DNA of 64,000 bases from UBA2421 sp002343075 (GTDB lineage: Bacteria > Planctomycetota > Phycisphaerae > Tepidisphaerales > Tepidisphaeraceae), in NCBI GenBank assembly GCA_937982565.1, contig CALJLN010000003.1, positions 248,001 to 312,000 on the forward strand. The letters are read 5' to 3'. Positions within the stretch are counted from its first letter, which is position 1. Each line of letters begins with the position of its first letter. Shown here in pieces: positions 1 through 9,200 of the stretch. The translations under genes and the position numbers were made by a program. The notes below the pieces were generated by a model. The model was given only the letters and a program-made list of their open reading frames with translations. It was not told the DNA's origin and did not search any database.

Positions 1-70
1 GAAGCGTTCAGCTTTGCCTCGCAAAGATTCGCTGGGCGAACGGGCGACACAACAACACAAGGATTGAGGG

Positions 71-1993
71 TTGGCTTTGAGAAGCACACTCACTCGCGCA
101 CGACTGCTGTCCGGGGCGGCAACATTCATTATTGCGCCGCTGGTACCGGGGCAGGAGGCCAATGCGCAGGCAATCATCGACAGCCCTGGGACCGTTCACT
201 CGACTCCCATCTCGCTCAACCTCACCGAAACAACGCTTCTGCGAACCATGAACGATCCGGCGGAATCGGATCGGGGTGTAGGCGCGCCATTGAATGAGTT
301 GGCCGAAGGCGCGCGACCTTCGCCCACCAACGCGGCCGGACCTTCGTGGGGACATCATCACTCGCACAGCCACTCGCAGGGCGATTTCCTTCCGCTGCCC
401 GATCGCTGGCGGATTGGTGTACCGGGCAACTACATCCAGAATGTCCGGGGAAAAGGAGGCTTCTGGGATCCTTACAATCAGAACATCCTTAAAGGTGACT
501 ACCCGATTTATGAGGACGAGTTCTTTTTCGTTGTGACGGCTATCAGCGATACTTTGCTTGAGTATCGCAAACTGCCCATCCCATCGGGCATGAGCACTGC
601 GCGACCCAACAGCGTCGATTTTTTCGGCCAGGGTGACCAATATCTGTTTGTGCAGAATGTGGTTCTCTCGTTCGAGCTCTTCGAGGGTGATGCCGCCTAC
701 AAGCCTCGTGATTTTGAGCTTCGCATCACCCCTGTGTTTCAGTTCAACTACGTTGATTTAGAAGAGTTGAACGGCGTCGATCCCGACGTTCGCGAAGGAA
801 CCAGCCGGAGTGATTCGTGGATCGGGATGCAGGAAGCATTCATCGAAAAGCATCTGAGCGATCTCAGCACCAATTACGATTTTTGGTCAATGAGGGTCGG
901 CATTCAGGGGTTCTCGAGCGATTTCCGCGGGTTCATGTTTGCTGATAACAATCTTGGCGTTCGGTTGTTCGGGAACGCCAATAGTAACCGAATCAATTGG
1001 AATCTGGCCTATTTCCATCAGTTGGAAAAAGATACCAACAGCGGATTGAACAGCTACACCTTCCGCGATCAGGATATCTTCATCGCCAACGTCTATTTTC
1101 AGGACTGCCTGGCATATTTCCGACCCAAGAGCATGAACGACATGCTCTTCGGGTACACGACGCAGTTCAGCTTCCACGCCAACTTCGATCACGGCGATGG
1201 CGGGGAGATTCAACTTGATGACAACGGCCGGATCGTCCGTCCGGCACCCATCGGCACGGTTCAGACCGACAACGACAACGAAATCCAAGCCTACTACCTC
1301 GGCTGGGCAGGCGATGGGCACATTGGCCGGCTGAATCTGTCGCATCAGTTTTACTGGGCACTTGGGAAAGAGTCATTTAACCCGATCGCCGGGCGGGAAG
1401 TGGATATCAATGCCCAGTTCTTCGCGATCGAGGCCTCGATCGATCAGGATTGGATTCGCTATCGCGCCGCGTTTGCATATGCCAGCGGCGATGACGATCT
1501 GGAAGACGGGAAGGCCACGGGTTTTGACAGTATTTTCGATAACCCCCAGTTTTTCGGCGGCGGCAACACGTTCTTCGTGCGCCAGCAGATCCCGCTGGTC
1601 GATACCGGCCTGAATCTCTTCCAGCGAAACAGCTTTTTGCCCGACCTGCGAACCAGCAAAGAACAGGGTCAGGCAAATTTCGTCAATCCCGGGTTGCTTG
1701 TGTTTAATGTGGGTGCCGACATTGAAGTGACACCCAAAACGCGTGTCTTGCTGAATGCGAGCTACATCATGCTGGACAATAGCGACACATTGAAGGTGCT
1801 GCTGCATGATAACAAGCTCGGGAATTCGCTGGGTATCGATTATTCGATCGGTTTTCAGTATCGCCCGTTCCTAAACCAGAATGCGATTTTTACCGGCGGC
1901 TTCTCTGCATTTCAGCCACTGGGTGGATACAAGGACATCTTCCAGACGGATATGCAGTATTCGATCTTTCTTGGGATGACTTGGACATATTGA
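71..1993 (+). CDS. Outer-membrane beta-barrel (porin-like) protein
   Basis: This 640-residue protein has an N-terminal hydrophobic export signal (about residues 10-32, ending near an ANAQA cleavage site). The rest is rich in alternating aromatic/polar stretches typical of beta-strands, and it ends in Tyr (SIFLGMTWTY), the C-terminal aromatic seen in outer-membrane barrels. A His-rich patch (HHHSHSHS, residues 95-102) could bind metal. The start is TTG at 71 with AAGG about 9 bases upstream; no ATG fits the signal peptide better. The gene is followed after 71 bases by a ten-haem lipoprotein in the same direction, so I infer that it forms the pore of a porin-cytochrome type electron conduit. 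The sequence is not a recognised MtrB/PioB or OmpB family member by eye; a plain porin remains possible. Confidence 0.7.
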   Translation: MALRSTLTRARLLSGAATFIIAPLVPGQEANAQAIIDSPGTVHSTPISLNLTETTLLRTMNDPAESDRGVGAPLNELAEGARPSPTNAAGPSWGHHHSHSHSQGDFLPLPDRWRIGVPGNYIQNVRGKGGFWDPYNQNILKGDYPIYEDEFFFVVTAISDTLLEYRKLPIPSGMSTARPNSVDFFGQGDQYLFVQNVVLSFELFEGDAAYKPRDFELRITPVFQFNYVDLEELNGVDPDVREGTSRSDSWIGMQEAFIEKHLSDLSTNYDFWSMRVGIQGFSSDFRGFMFADNNLGVRLFGNANSNRINWNLAYFHQLEKDTNSGLNSYTFRDQDIFIANVYFQDCLAYFRPKSMNDMLFGYTTQFSFHANFDHGDGGEIQLDDNGRIVRPAPIGTVQTDNDNEIQAYYLGWAGDGHIGRLNLSHQFYWALGKESFNPIAGREVDINAQFFAIEASIDQDWIRYRAAFAYASGDDDLEDGKATGFDSIFDNPQFFGGGNTFFVRQQIPLVDTGLNLFQRNSFLPDLRTSKEQGQANFVNPGLLVFNVGADIEVTPKTRVLLNASYIMLDNSDTLKVLLHDNKLGNSLGIDYSIGFQYRPFLNQNAIFTGGFSAFQPLGGYKDIFQTDMQYSIFLGMTWTY

Positions 1994-2064
1994 TTTAGTT
2001 CCCGGGACTGGCATGCCGGGACCTTGCAGTGCGGTTTTGAAGGCGCGCGGCGCGCGGAGTTGTT

Positions 2065-5000
2065 ATGAAATCAAGGATGGCGCGTTTCAGTTTCCTGGGT
2101 CTGGTCGTGCTCGCGGGCGCGTCGACGTTCGTCTCTTGCAAAGATAAAGACAGCGCATCGCGCGCGCGCCCGCTGATCGTGAATGAAGAACGTGCCCACT
2201 ACGCCGATGCAGCGCCCGCTGCCGCCGGTGAAGACCTTGAGCCGGACGTGATGACCGGCGGGGTGTTTCCCAAGCTCACCATGCTCGATGCGCGCCGTGA
2301 GGGCTACTCTTTCCCTCCTGCTCCGCCGACTCGAATTAACAAGAAGGTTGATGCGCCGAACGAAGATCTCACGAACTATGAGAGCATTTCCGTCGAAACG
2401 CTCAACACCAATTGCATCGCCTGCCACACCGACTACGACACCGGCGGCAGCATTGGCGACCCGGCCACTATGCACGCCTCGGCTGGCTCGATGGCCTGCG
2501 TCGATTGCCACGGGGGTAACTGGCAAGTGGCTGTGCCGGCTGGGATTACGAAAGACGCCGGAGCTTCTTTTGAGTCGTTGAAGAATGCCTCACATGTGCT
2601 CCCGAATCCCAAGACCGCGTCTCTGTGGATGATGGGCTCGCGGCTCAGCTCGGCCAACCCTGAGATTCCCGGCGCCCTCACCCTCAGCGAAAGCCCGGAC
2701 TATATCCGATTCATTAACCCCGGCGATCTGCTCTCGGCCCGCATGGCCTGCTACAACTGCCATGCCGATATCGTCGAAAAAACCGAACGCAGCATGATGG
2801 CGCACGGCAGCATGCTTTGGGGTGCCGCGCTTTATAACAACGGCTCGATCGACCGGAAGAACCCGATCTACGGCGAAAGCTATACCGCCGACGGCACGCC
2901 TCGCAAGCTCACTTACGAGACCGACCCTGCAATCCTGGAAAAGACCAAACTTCCCGGCCCGCCGACGGCAGAAGATACGATGAAGCGTGGCGTGCTGCCC
3001 TACCTCTACCCGCTCCCGAGGTGGGAGGTCTCGCAGCCGGGCAATATCTTGCGTGTGTTCGAGCGGGGTGGGCGACTGCTTAAGGGGATTGAGCTTGGAA
3101 ATCCAAATATCTTGCTCGAAACCTTCCCGGGTAAGCCAGACGTCACCCTAAGCATCCGCGGCTTCGGCACCAACGTTCGCACCGATCCTGTTTTCATCGG
3201 CCTGCAAAAGACGCGTCTACTCGATCCGACGCTAAACCTCTTCGGCACCAACGATCATCCGGGCGACTTCCGTGCCTCGGGTTGCTCAGCTTGCCATGTG
3301 GTCTACGCCAACGATCGTTCGCCGGTGCATTCCGATCGCTGGGCAACGCACGGCAACCTTGGACGTTCGTCCACGAAAGACCCGATGATTCCGCAAGACG
3401 AATCGGGCCATCCGATTTCGCACCAGTTCGTGCGGTCGATGCCGACATCTAGCTGCATCACCTGCCACATTCACCCCGGCACTCTCGTACTCAACTCCTA
3501 TCTCGGGTTTACCTGGTGGGACAATGAGACCGATGCCGAGTTGATGTACCCGAAGACTCAGAAATATCTCACTGGTGATGACGAGTTTGCCGTCAATCAG
3601 CATAACCCCGAGCAGGGCGCGGCGCGCGGGCTGTGGAGCAATCGCTATCCCAACGATGAAAATCATATGGGGATGAAGGCTGGCGAGAACTTCCTGGAGC
3701 GAATCTATACAGACGTGAATCCGCAGTTAAAGCATACGCAGTTTGCCGATTTTCACGGCCACGGCTGGGTGTTCCGGGCTGTCTTCAAGCAGGATCGCCA
3801 CGGCAACCTGCTGGACCGCAAAGGTGCCAGGGTGCAGGAAGTGAATGCCAGCAGCCTCAAAGCGGGCATCGATTTCCAGACGACCAAGGAGCAACCGCTG
3901 CAGCCGGATGGAATGCCGGTGCATATGAAGGACATCCACCTCGAAATGGGCATGCACTGCGTGGATTGCCACTTTCTCACCGACATGCACGGCGATGGTA
4001 ATCTGTATGGCGAAGCGCGCAATGCCGTCGCCGAAGAGTGCATCGACTGTCACGGCACCCAACGCGAGCCGGCCGTCGTGCTGCAATACCTTACTGAACG
4101 GGACGCCAATAAGAAGTCCGACTTGCTTAAACGCGTATTCAGCGGCAACGCCGCCGCCGCGATGAGCGATGGGGAGAAGCGCAACATTATCGGCAGGCAT
4201 TTCCAGGCTCGCGGCGGCAAACTCCTGCAGAAGCGCAGCGTTGGCGAGGGTGATCCGTGGGAAGTCAGCCAGACCATCGAGGATCGCGTTGACCGGGTAA
4301 AGTGGAACGATTCGACAGAAGACGCGGTGCGTGCCCGCAACGCGCTCTATGCCCACACCGTGCGCGCCAACGGCAAGTGGGGTGCCATCCCTACGTCGGA
4401 GGATGTGAGCAAAGACTCCGGTGACAGGCTCGCCCACGATCCTGACAATTTCAGTTGCTATTCCTGCCACACCAGTTGGACGACAAGCTGTTTCGGCTGT
4501 CATCTGCCGATGCGCGCCAACTGGCGAAAGGAAAATCAGCACAATGAAGCCAAGTTCTCCCGCAACTACACCAACTACAACTTCCAGACCCTCCGCGATG
4601 ATGTGTACATGCTGGGGATCGACGGAAGCGTGAAGGGTAACAAGATCGTCCCGATCCGCAGTGCTTGCGCCGTGATGGTCAGCAGCCAGGACGCGGGCCG
4701 TAACTGGTTGTACCTTCAGCAGCAGACGGTAAGCGCGGAGGGGTATGCTGGGACTGCGTTCAGCCCCTACTTCCCGCACACGGTCCGCACCACCGAGACG
4801 AAGCAGTGCACCGATTGTCATGTCAGCAAAGGCAACGACAACAACGCCGTGATGGCGCAACTGCTGCTCCATGGCACAAACGCGGTCAACTTTTTCGGTC
4901 GTTATGTCTGGGTGGCTGCCGAGAAAGGCGGACTGAACGCCGTCGTCGTGGCCGAGCGCGAAGAGCCGCAGGCGGTCATCGGCAGTCGACTTCACGAAAT

Positions 5001-6414
5001 CGTCTACCCCGACTGGTACAAACAGCATCTCGACCGTGGCAAAAAGCTAGCGGTCATGCATGACCACCGCGGGGAAGTTCTCGACGTCCAGGTCCGCGGC
5101 GAGTATGCCTACGCCGCCTGCGGAAAAGACGGCGTGATCATCTACGACATCGCCAATATCGATAACAAGGCCTTCAGCGAGCGCATCGTCACTGCGCCCG
5201 TAAGTCCATTAGGGCAAAGGCTTTACGTTAAGACCAAGTATGCCACCAGCATCATCAGCCCCAGTACGCTCGCGGTCGACCCCACTCGCCCCCGGCTGCC
5301 GGAGAATCAGGAAGGGCATATTGTCAAGTACGAGCTGGGCGAAGCAGGAAAGCTCGAACCCAAGGTCGTTGAGGAGAGCCGCCCGCATCACCTCATGTAC
5401 GCGTTTCTCTACGCAACAGATAAGTATGAAGGCTTGGTCGTCATCGGGAACAAGCTGACCGAAAAGCGCAATCGTCCCGGTGTCGCCACGCTGCTCGACG
5501 GCGACCCATACAACAATTTTATCAGCAAGGCCCTGAGCTTTAACCCCGGCGGTGCGCTGAACAATGCACTTTCGATGACATTCTATGGCCACTACGGCTT
5601 CATCTGCGCCGACGGTGGACTGAAACTGGTGAATCTTGATAACCCGCTCGAACCCGTGCTGATTGAAACGCCGGGGCTTGCCGGTTTGAAAAATCCCAGG
5701 AAGGTCCAGTTTCAGTTCCGCTATGGCTTTGTCGTCGATGATGAAGGCCTGAAGGTGATTGATGTAACCGATGTGGAAAACCCGCGTATCGTCTCGGGCG
5801 CGCTGGTTCCATATGCCGACGCACGCGATGTCTACCTCAGTCGGACGCTCGCCTACGTCGCAGCCGGCGGCGAGGGGCTGGGCATCGTCGATATTGAAAA
5901 GCCCGAGCAGCCGACCGAATACATGAAGTACACCGACGGCGGCGCTATTAACGACGCTCACGCTGTCCGCATCGGCATGACCAACAACAGCATCTATGCC
6001 TATGTCGCCGACGGGAGAAACGGCCTGAAGGTGCTTCAACTGACCGATAGCAGCCTCAATCACGCGACGCCCGGCTTCAACGGCTACAGCCCGCGCCCGC
6101 AGCCGAGGCTCATTAGTTGGTATAAGACCAAGGGCAAAGCCGTCAGCCTCAGCGAAGGTCTGGATCGTGATCGCGCGGTTGATGAGTCGGGCACGCAGCT
6201 AAGCGTCTTTGGCCGCCGAGGTGCCCGGCCATTCGATTTGGAAGAGCAACAGAAGCTCTACCTGAAGCCAGCGGTGGACGGCAAGCGGGAGATTTATACC
6301 GTCACCGACACCCCGGAGACAGCCCCACTTGAAGGCCCAAAGAGGCCCGCGGAGGAAGAAAAGCCCGCCGCCCCGCCGCAGCGTGGTCCACGCCGGCCGG
6401 GCGCGCCGAGGTAG
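2065..6414 (+). CDS. Ten-haem c-type cytochrome lipoprotein with LVIVD repeats
   Basis: This 1449-residue protein has a lipoprotein-like signal ending FVSC (Cys25). Ten CXXCH haem-binding motifs lie between residues 117 and 919: CIACH, CVDCH, CYNCH, CSACH, CITCH, CVDCH, CIDCH, CYSCH, CFGCH, CTDCH. From about residue 990 to 1390 the protein has LVIVD-type repeats (for example GLKLVNLDNPLEP, GLKVIDVTDVENP, GLGIVDIEKPEQP), which form a beta-propeller in known families. The last 40 residues are Pro/Arg-rich and probably disordered. The haem part should carry electrons in the periplasm or at the cell surface. The preceding gene is a beta-barrel and ResB/CcsA haem ligation genes are 8-12 kb away. 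The redox partner is not visible in the sequence. Confidence 0.88.
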   Translation: MKSRMARFSFLGLVVLAGASTFVSCKDKDSASRARPLIVNEERAHYADAAPAAAGEDLEPDVMTGGVFPKLTMLDARREGYSFPPAPPTRINKKVDAPNEDLTNYESISVETLNTNCIACHTDYDTGGSIGDPATMHASAGSMACVDCHGGNWQVAVPAGITKDAGASFESLKNASHVLPNPKTASLWMMGSRLSSANPEIPGALTLSESPDYIRFINPGDLLSARMACYNCHADIVEKTERSMMAHGSMLWGAALYNNGSIDRKNPIYGESYTADGTPRKLTYETDPAILEKTKLPGPPTAEDTMKRGVLPYLYPLPRWEVSQPGNILRVFERGGRLLKGIELGNPNILLETFPGKPDVTLSIRGFGTNVRTDPVFIGLQKTRLLDPTLNLFGTNDHPGDFRASGCSACHVVYANDRSPVHSDRWATHGNLGRSSTKDPMIPQDESGHPISHQFVRSMPTSSCITCHIHPGTLVLNSYLGFTWWDNETDAELMYPKTQKYLTGDDEFAVNQHNPEQGAARGLWSNRYPNDENHMGMKAGENFLERIYTDVNPQLKHTQFADFHGHGWVFRAVFKQDRHGNLLDRKGARVQEVNASSLKAGIDFQTTKEQPLQPDGMPVHMKDIHLEMGMHCVDCHFLTDMHGDGNLYGEARNAVAEECIDCHGTQREPAVVLQYLTERDANKKSDLLKRVFSGNAAAAMSDGEKRNIIGRHFQARGGKLLQKRSVGEGDPWEVSQTIEDRVDRVKWNDSTEDAVRARNALYAHTVRANGKWGAIPTSEDVSKDSGDRLAHDPDNFSCYSCHTSWTTSCFGCHLPMRANWRKENQHNEAKFSRNYTNYNFQTLRDDVYMLGIDGSVKGNKIVPIRSACAVMVSSQDAGRNWLYLQQQTVSAEGYAGTAFSPYFPHTVRTTETKQCTDCHVSKGNDNNAVMAQLLLHGTNAVNFFGRYVWVAAEKGGLNAVVVAEREEPQAVIGSRLHEIVYPDWYKQHLDRGKKLAVMHDHRGEVLDVQVRGEYAYAACGKDGVIIYDIANIDNKAFSERIVTAPVSPLGQRLYVKTKYATSIISPSTLAVDPTRPRLPENQEGHIVKYELGEAGKLEPKVVEESRPHHLMYAFLYATDKYEGLVVIGNKLTEKRNRPGVATLLDGDPYNNFISKALSFNPGGALNNALSMTFYGHYGFICADGGLKLVNLDNPLEPVLIETPGLAGLKNPRKVQFQFRYGFVVDDEGLKVIDVTDVENPRIVSGALVPYADARDVYLSRTLAYVAAGGEGLGIVDIEKPEQPTEYMKYTDGGAINDAHAVRIGMTNNSIYAYVADGRNGLKVLQLTDSSLNHATPGFNGYSPRPQPRLISWYKTKGKAVSLSEGLDRDRAVDESGTQLSVFGRRGARPFDLEEQQKLYLKPAVDGKREIYTVTDTPETAPLEGPKRPAEEEKPAAPPQRGPRRPGAPR

Positions 6415-6505
6415 GCGAGCGGACCGACAAAATTTTCTGTCGCATGTCGAACCTCGGTGCCGACGTTAACAGGCAACAGGTCATCGCTCGCAGGAGAATT
6501 TTGTT

Positions 6506-7774
6506 ATGCTGCATCTGATTGATGCCCTCGAACGCCGCCGCATGTTGTCGGTCACGGCACGGTTTGATGCACAGAAGTCGTACCTTCGGGTGTTTGGCGA
6601 CGATGCCGATAATGTCATCGTCGTTCGGCAGATCACGTCTCCGCACGCCGAGCGGCCGGGCGAAGTTTATCAGGTAATCTCCGACGGGCAGACCATTCTC
6701 AACATCTCCGAGAGTGGTCTGGCAAAACGGGTGATCGTTTACGGCGGCGGGGGAAATGATGACATCTCGGTGGTGCACACAGTTTTGCCCGGTGGTGACA
6801 CGCCATTTCTTCCGGAGTTTCCGCCTCTCACGCCGGCGGGAGTCTTTTCCGCCCGCTGCTCAATCGAGGGCGGCGCGGGCGATGACACTATCACCTCCGG
6901 TGATGCCGCCGACACCATTCTGGGCGGTAGCGGGCGCGACGTGATCTTTGCCAACGGTGGAAACGACCGAGTCAGCGGCGGTGAGCATGCCGATCGAATC
7001 AACGCCGGCGCAGGCAACGACGTTATTCGCGGCAACGGCGGAAATGATCGCATCGACGGCGGCGACGGCGGAGACAGCTTGTTCGGCAACGCCGGCAACG
7101 ATTCGCTCGCCGGTCAGAACGACCAGGACACTCTGTATGGCGACGAAGGCGACGACCTCCTCGCCGGCGGACTTGGTGGCGACCAGCACTTCGGCGGCGC
7201 CGGCATCGACACCGCCGACTATTCCGGCCGCACGGAGCGATTGTTCCTCGAGCTGTTCGGCGGCATTCCTGAGGGGTTCAGCCCGATTCCCGGCCTCGAC
7301 GATCAACCCTACCCGCGCAACAACCGATTGTTCGACGATGGCCGATACTTCTTCAACGAGAATGTGAAGAAGTTCATCCCGCCCACGCGCGAGAGCGACT
7401 ACTTCGGTACCGGCCGCCTTGAGGGCGATGGCATCGGCGGAGTGGAAAACGTCCGCGGCGGGGAAGGCGATGACATCATTCTCGGCAATGAATACAACAA
7501 CCACCTCTCCGGTGGCGGCGGCGACGACTGGATCTTCGCCGGTGCCGGCCGCGACACCCTTCTGGGCAACGCCGGCGACGACCGGCTGTTCAGTGTCGAT
7601 ACCCGAAGCGGGTTTCCCACGGCGATCGACGATCCGACTGACCCCGCCAACTTTCCGACGACTGACAAAATCGACGGCGGGCCCGGCGATGACTTCGCAC
7701 GCTTTGATCCTTATGATTCAGAAGGTATTGCTTCAGTGAGATATCGCGAACTGCTGGGCTTTTTATTCAGTTGA
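6506..7774 (+). CDS. Secreted RTX calcium-binding repeat protein
   Basis: This 422-residue protein carries a planctomycete-type N-terminal motif, LERRRMLS at residues 8-15, in place of a classic signal peptide. Glycine/aspartate nonapeptide repeats of the GGxGxDxLx type (for example GGAGDDTI, GNGGNDRIDGGDGGDS, GGDGDDWIF-like stretches) run from about residue 125 to 240 and again from about 310 to 405. Such repeats bind calcium in beta-rolls of secreted proteins. There is no catalytic domain that I can recognise, so a structural or surface role is likely. The start is well supported by AGGAGA at 6492-6497, nine bases ahead of the ATG. The gene stands alone between the cytochrome and a signalling phosphatase. 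Confidence 0.8.
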   Translation: MLHLIDALERRRMLSVTARFDAQKSYLRVFGDDADNVIVVRQITSPHAERPGEVYQVISDGQTILNISESGLAKRVIVYGGGGNDDISVVHTVLPGGDTPFLPEFPPLTPAGVFSARCSIEGGAGDDTITSGDAADTILGGSGRDVIFANGGNDRVSGGEHADRINAGAGNDVIRGNGGNDRIDGGDGGDSLFGNAGNDSLAGQNDQDTLYGDEGDDLLAGGLGGDQHFGGAGIDTADYSGRTERLFLELFGGIPEGFSPIPGLDDQPYPRNNRLFDDGRYFFNENVKKFIPPTRESDYFGTGRLEGDGIGGVENVRGGEGDDIILGNEYNNHLSGGGGDDWIFAGAGRDTLLGNAGDDRLFSVDTRSGFPTAIDDPTDPANFPTTDKIDGGPGDDFARFDPYDSEGIASVRYRELLGFLFS

Positions 7775-7936
7775 TTCGATTGATCAATCGGCGTTGCGTG
7801 TTCCGCACGGCTGCGGCGTTCGAGCGCCGCCGGAGGATTTGTGCCGGCGGTTCCGTTGCCGTGCTGTGCAATCAAATGCCTTCAAAGTCGCGCCATCGCC
7901 TGCGCGCGTCGGGTGATTTGGGTTATCTTGCGACCA

Positions 7937-9187
7937 ATGCCCAGCGGCGGATCAATCTCGGGGGAACCCCTTGCGCAGCTACTCAAGGTAACGCGCATGC
8001 TTGCGGTCACCACCGACCTCGACGCGCTCCTGCAGCGCATTGCCGAGGCAGCCTGTTCAATGGTGGCCTGCGAACGCTGCAGCATTTTCCTTCACGACCC
8101 AAAGACGAACGAGCTTTGGACAACTATTGCCCTGGGCAGCAGGGAGATTCGAGTTCCGTCGGCCGCCGGGATTGTGGGTGCCGCATTTTCCTCCAACGAA
8201 CTGATTCATGTGCCCGATCCTTACTCCGATCCGCGGTTCAATCCCGCGCCAGACCGGGCGAGTGGATTTGTGACGCGATCGTTGCTGACCGTGCCGCTGC
8301 ACGATGTGGACAATCAGCCGATCGGTGTTCTGCAGGCGGTGAACCATCGCCAGGGGCCGTTTGGCGAAACCGACTTTCTGCTGGCGCGCCTTTTGGCCGA
8401 CCAGGCAGGGGTGGCGATTCAGCGGTATCGCTTGCAGCAGGCGGCGATCGAGGGTGCAGAACTGCGGCGGGAGATGTCGCTGGCGCGCGAGGTGCAGCAG
8501 GCGCTGATCCCCGCTCGCCCGCCTGCCGTTCCCGGGTTGGCTTGCGCGGGTTACACGCTGCCAGCCAGCATCACCGGGGGCGACGGGTTTGACTACTGGC
8601 AGGTTGCCGATGATCGGCTGGGCTTTTTTCTCGGCGATGCAAGCGGGCACGGCATTGGGCCGGCACTGGTTGTGTCGCAGGTGCGCACGTTGCTCCGCGC
8701 GCTGGCCGACATGAACCCCAATCCGCACGAAATCATCTGCCGGGTGAACAGTCGAGCCACACAAGACATGGCGGCGGGCCGTTTTGTGACGATGTTTCTA
8801 GGTGTGATGTCGAGCGATGGATGCTTGCATTGGACAAGCGGGGGGCATGGGCCAATTCTCGTGCAGCGGGCCAGAGGCGCGCCGATCGAACAACTCGAAC
8901 CGCCTGGCCCGCCGGTAGGCGTGATGGACCCGTTTATGGGCGAACCGACTGAACCAATCCAGATCAACCCCGGCGGGCGCGTGTTCGTGCTCAGCGACGG
9001 GCTTTTTGAAGCCTTCAACCCAGACGGCGAGCAGTTGGGGGTGGAGCGCATTGTGGAAGTCATGGAGACCGTCACCGACTCGCCCGAAGCGCTGGTCGCC
9101 GCGCTGCGCCGGCTCGCGGCCGAGTGGCAACAAGGCGACGAACCAAAAGACGACCAGACGGCGGTGATTGTTCAGCGGGCCTTATGA
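7937..9187 (+). CDS. GAF domain-containing PP2C-type (SpoIIE/RsbU-like) serine phosphatase
   Basis: The protein (416 residues from this start) has an N-terminal GAF sensor domain (about 8-185), a short coiled linker with the SLAREVQQALIP signature, and a C-terminal PP2C-like phosphatase domain. Metal-binding acidic motifs are visible: GGDGFDYW near residue 213, GDASGHG, LSDGLFEAF and DDQTAVIV. Family members dephosphorylate anti-anti-sigma factors in partner-switching stress pathways, or similar STAS proteins. No such partner is encoded nearby. The frame is open upstream to 7841, but those residues are Cys/Arg-rich and unlike a GAF start; ATG 7937 keeps the whole GAF domain although no strong ribosome site precedes it. 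Confidence 0.85.
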   Translation: MPSGGSISGEPLAQLLKVTRMLAVTTDLDALLQRIAEAACSMVACERCSIFLHDPKTNELWTTIALGSREIRVPSAAGIVGAAFSSNELIHVPDPYSDPRFNPAPDRASGFVTRSLLTVPLHDVDNQPIGVLQAVNHRQGPFGETDFLLARLLADQAGVAIQRYRLQQAAIEGAELRREMSLAREVQQALIPARPPAVPGLACAGYTLPASITGGDGFDYWQVADDRLGFFLGDASGHGIGPALVVSQVRTLLRALADMNPNPHEIICRVNSRATQDMAAGRFVTMFLGVMSSDGCLHWTSGGHGPILVQRARGAPIEQLEPPGPPVGVMDPFMGEPTEPIQINPGGRVFVLSDGLFEAFNPDGEQLGVERIVEVMETVTDSPEALVAALRRLAAEWQQGDEPKDDQTAVIVQRAL

Positions 9188-9200
9188 AGGATCTACACTC

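Noticed and set aside
2000..2021. Hairpin TCCCGG/CCGGGA between the barrel and cytochrome genes
   Set aside because: The stem is only 6 bp with no T-run, so I do not call a terminator; it would also separate two genes that probably work together.
3727..5028. A 433-codon minus-strand frame inside the decahaem cytochrome gene
   Set aside because: It is opposite to a gene with ten CXXCH motifs; the translated protein has no known features.
7777..7790. 14-bp palindrome CGATTGATCAATCG behind the RTX gene
   Set aside because: There is no T-run and no adjacent promoter; a terminator or operator claim cannot be supported.
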